Origin: Bacteroidota bacterium
Lineage (GTDB): Bacteria; Bacteroidota; Bacteroidia; Chitinophagales; Chitinophagaceae
Direction of reading: 5' to 3'
NCBI GenBank assembly: GCA_018971025.1
Contig: JAGWVE010000005.1
Location: 1-64,000, forward strand
DNA: 64,000 nt
Positions within the stretch are counted from its first letter, which is position 1. Each line of letters begins with the position of its first letter. The translations under genes and the position numbers were made by a program. The notes under the pieces were generated by a model, which did not search any database, was not told the origin of the DNA, and worked only from the letters and a program-made list of their open reading frames with translations. This document shows, piece after piece, positions 62,543 through 64,000 of the stretch.

Positions 62543-64000
62543 TTATCTAAATAATACTGGAACCGTTAATCGGACACCTGTTCTTATGGGCTCACCTTTT
62601 TGAAAGCCATTCACAAGATCTACGCGCACAACTTTAAAAATATTTTCGATTCCAAAAATAGACTCGGTGTAGTTGACCATATTGTTGACGTGTAAATAAC
62701 TAACACCGCCCACTAAAAACCAATTGAGTTTTCGAAATCCAGGAATCTTATTGGTGATGAGTCCATTTAAATGGTACTCAGCAAAAACAGTCGTGTAAAA
62801 TGTTGATTGATTACTAAACGCGTAATAAGGCAATAGTTGAAAGCCTTTTAAATGATCAATAGAAAAAAAGGTTTGGTTACCAAAGTAATGCTGCGCGTCG
62901 GGGGTAAATACTTTATTGCTATTTGTGAAACCACCTGCTGTGGCCCTATATTGAAATGTACCTCCTAGTCCTAGCGGTAAATCGTCGGCAACACCCATGG
63001 ACCATTTTGCATAATCAACATCACTACCTAATAAATTAGGAATCCCTCTCTTATAGGTAAGTGTAAAAGTTGGTGCTTTGGAGCCAATACCAATTTTACG
63101 ATCTGGGAGTTCGATGTATTTACCTCCAGGCTGCCAAGTTAAAACGCCTGAAACAATGGCCGCTTGATGCTTTTCAAAATTTGTATTGGATAAAGGTGCT
63201 GGCGTGTTGGGCGTATAGCTTCTATTAATATGATCTATAAAAATAAGTGGCCTATCCAAATTAAATAAGGCCTCCCTATCTTGAAATTGAAAATTAGCTC
63301 TAAAGTTTAATCCACTACCCAGTCCAACAGCATAGCTTGCCGCAAAATATTTGGCCTGATATATTTTTAAATAATTACGTTCAAATAAAACAGTTTGAAC
63401 GGTATTTCGAGAATCTGGAATGGCTATTTCATTGTTAAACTGGAATACATTTTTGCCAACGTCAAACCCAATATTGTTGAAATATTTTTTTCCAAAATTA
63501 TAACGCACAGCTACCGAAGGTTGAAGCCTTTTATTGTTAAAGCCATAGCGAAACAATGGTTCTATAGATAAACTATTGCGTCCTTCATATCGCTTTGTCC
63601 ACCTAGGAGAAAAACTTGCATTGTAACCCTCAACGGTATTAAAATTAATAGACTTGATTAGGGGATCAAATTGAATTCTTGTTTTTTTACTTTGTTTATT
63701 AATGCTTTGACCCGTTAATAAAAAACCAGATAACTTAAATTTATTACGCACCCGATCTACCGAATCTAAATATTTGGGATTTTGTCTTATTTTTTCGAGA
63801 CTATCTTTTTTAACGTAATCCCTGGCTTCTTCTATCGCCAGCGGAACGGGTCTAATACTATCCCAGTAGGCTGCACTCTTTTTATTGGAACTATCAAAGT
63901 ATTTTAAATACGTGTTCCCAAAAAACTTTTTACCATAGGTTGGTGCTAAATTAAACTGATCATATACTTGCACAAAGCTTCCTGAAAAAGCAAAACCAAA
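62543..64000 (-). CDS. DUF5686-type outer-membrane protein, 3' part
   Basis: The reading frame is open to the window edge (485 or more codons seen); the true start lies beyond 64000, and the GTG at 63973 is internal. The visible part has an acidic/basic linker (IEEARDYVKKDSLEKIRQNP) and then many beta strands with aromatic ends (SLSIEPLFRYGFNNKRLQPS, FNNIGFDVGKNVFQF), ending in TGVRLTVPVLFR. This matches the C-terminal barrel of the DUF5686/carboxypeptidase-regulatory proteins of Bacteroidota. Function is unknown. The missing part should hold a signal peptide and a CarboxypepD_reg domain. Confidence 0.8.
   Translation of the reverse strand, partial: FGFAFSGSFVQVYDQFNLAPTYGKKFFGNTYLKYFDSSNKKSAAYWDSIRPVPLAIEEARDYVKKDSLEKIRQNPKYLDSVDRVRNKFKLSGFLLTGQSINKQSKKTRIQFDPLIKSINFNTVEGYNASFSPRWTKRYEGRNSLSIEPLFRYGFNNKRLQPSVAVRYNFGKKYFNNIGFDVGKNVFQFNNEIAIPDSRNTVQTVLFERNYLKIYQAKYFAASYAVGLGSGLNFRANFQFQDREALFNLDRPLIFIDHINRSYTPNTPAPLSNTNFEKHQAAIVSGVLTWQPGGKYIELPDRKIGIGSKAPTFTLTYKRGIPNLLGSDVDYAKWSMGVADDLPLGLGGTFQYRATAGGFTNSNKVFTPDAQHYFGNQTFFSIDHLKGFQLLPYYAFSNQSTFYTTVFAEYHLNGLITNKIPGFRKLNWFLVGGVSYLHVNNMVNYTESIFGIENIFKVVRVDLVNGFQKGEPIRTGVRLTVPVLFR

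Noticed and set aside
1-64000. Mobile elements, prophage or defence island
   Set aside because: No transposase, integrase, restriction enzyme or phage gene was seen; gene content and base style are even across the window.

Overview
The window looks like a piece of chromosome from a Bacteroidota bacterium, most likely family Chitinophagaceae (inference). The signs are a SusC/RagA-type TonB-linked receptor, two other TonB-dependent receptors, a DUF5686-type outer-membrane protein, a bacterial GH3 protein, a lysine/alanine-only histone H1-like protein, and a tmRNA whose tag reads GNTQYAMAA. Start codons lack purine-rich Shine-Dalgarno sites. Instead there are repeated TAnnTTTG elements, the -7 box of the Bacteroidetes primary sigma factor, often ending only a few bases before the ATG. 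The DNA is AT-rich and even in style. I see no insertion sequence, prophage, integrase, CRISPR array or rRNA, so most of this is ordinary core genome.

Layout. 1-6.3 kb: 5' part of a susC-like gene (-), dnaG (+), a 67-aa protein (-), a lipoprotein, a fluoride channel and a 50-aa membrane protein (+), and an NlpC/P60 peptidase (-). 6.3-9.5 kb: an ECF sigma factor overlapping a probable membrane anti-sigma, an acyltransferase (-), a nitroreductase (+) and tmRNA (-). 9.5-13.7 kb: GH3, dxr and rseP (-). 13.8-16.5 kb: rplU, rpmA, the H1-like gene and a PolX-like gene with a decayed polymerase site (+). 16.5-21.3 kb: smc, a small membrane protein and mazG (-). 21.6-28.9 kb: a glycosyltransferase (+), purM-ftsE (-), ribF (+), holA (-), then a coiled-coil membrane protein with a histidine kinase (+).

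28.9-39.7 kb is an alpha-glucan block: glgA, glgC, an MFS transporter, an exported GH13 amylase and glgB on the minus strand, divergent from a second sugar MFS transporter and a ROK sugar kinase. Together they could break down external glucan, import the products, phosphorylate glucose and store it as glycogen. 39.7-45.7 kb: lipA with a phosphodiester-glycosidase-like gene, an outer-membrane protein, osmC, and the run fdx-iscX-kdsC-ubiA-maf. 45.8-54.1 kb: a hydrolase, topA, a desaturase, a SirB1-like protein, ogt, and lepB-cdd. 54.2-64 kb: pdhB followed at 6 bp by a TonB receptor, a second TonB receptor, purC, trhO and a truncated DUF5686 protein.

I did not find a clearly new multi-gene system. 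The best leads are the PolX homologue without polymerase aspartates, the Lys/Ala-rich protein and its echo in the TopA tail, the ROK kinase without its zinc cysteines, repeated CGGG boxes upstream of the susC-like gene, a perfect palindrome between the acyltransferase and nitroreductase genes, and two small unassigned proteins. Functions are read from motifs and remembered family features; no database search was run.
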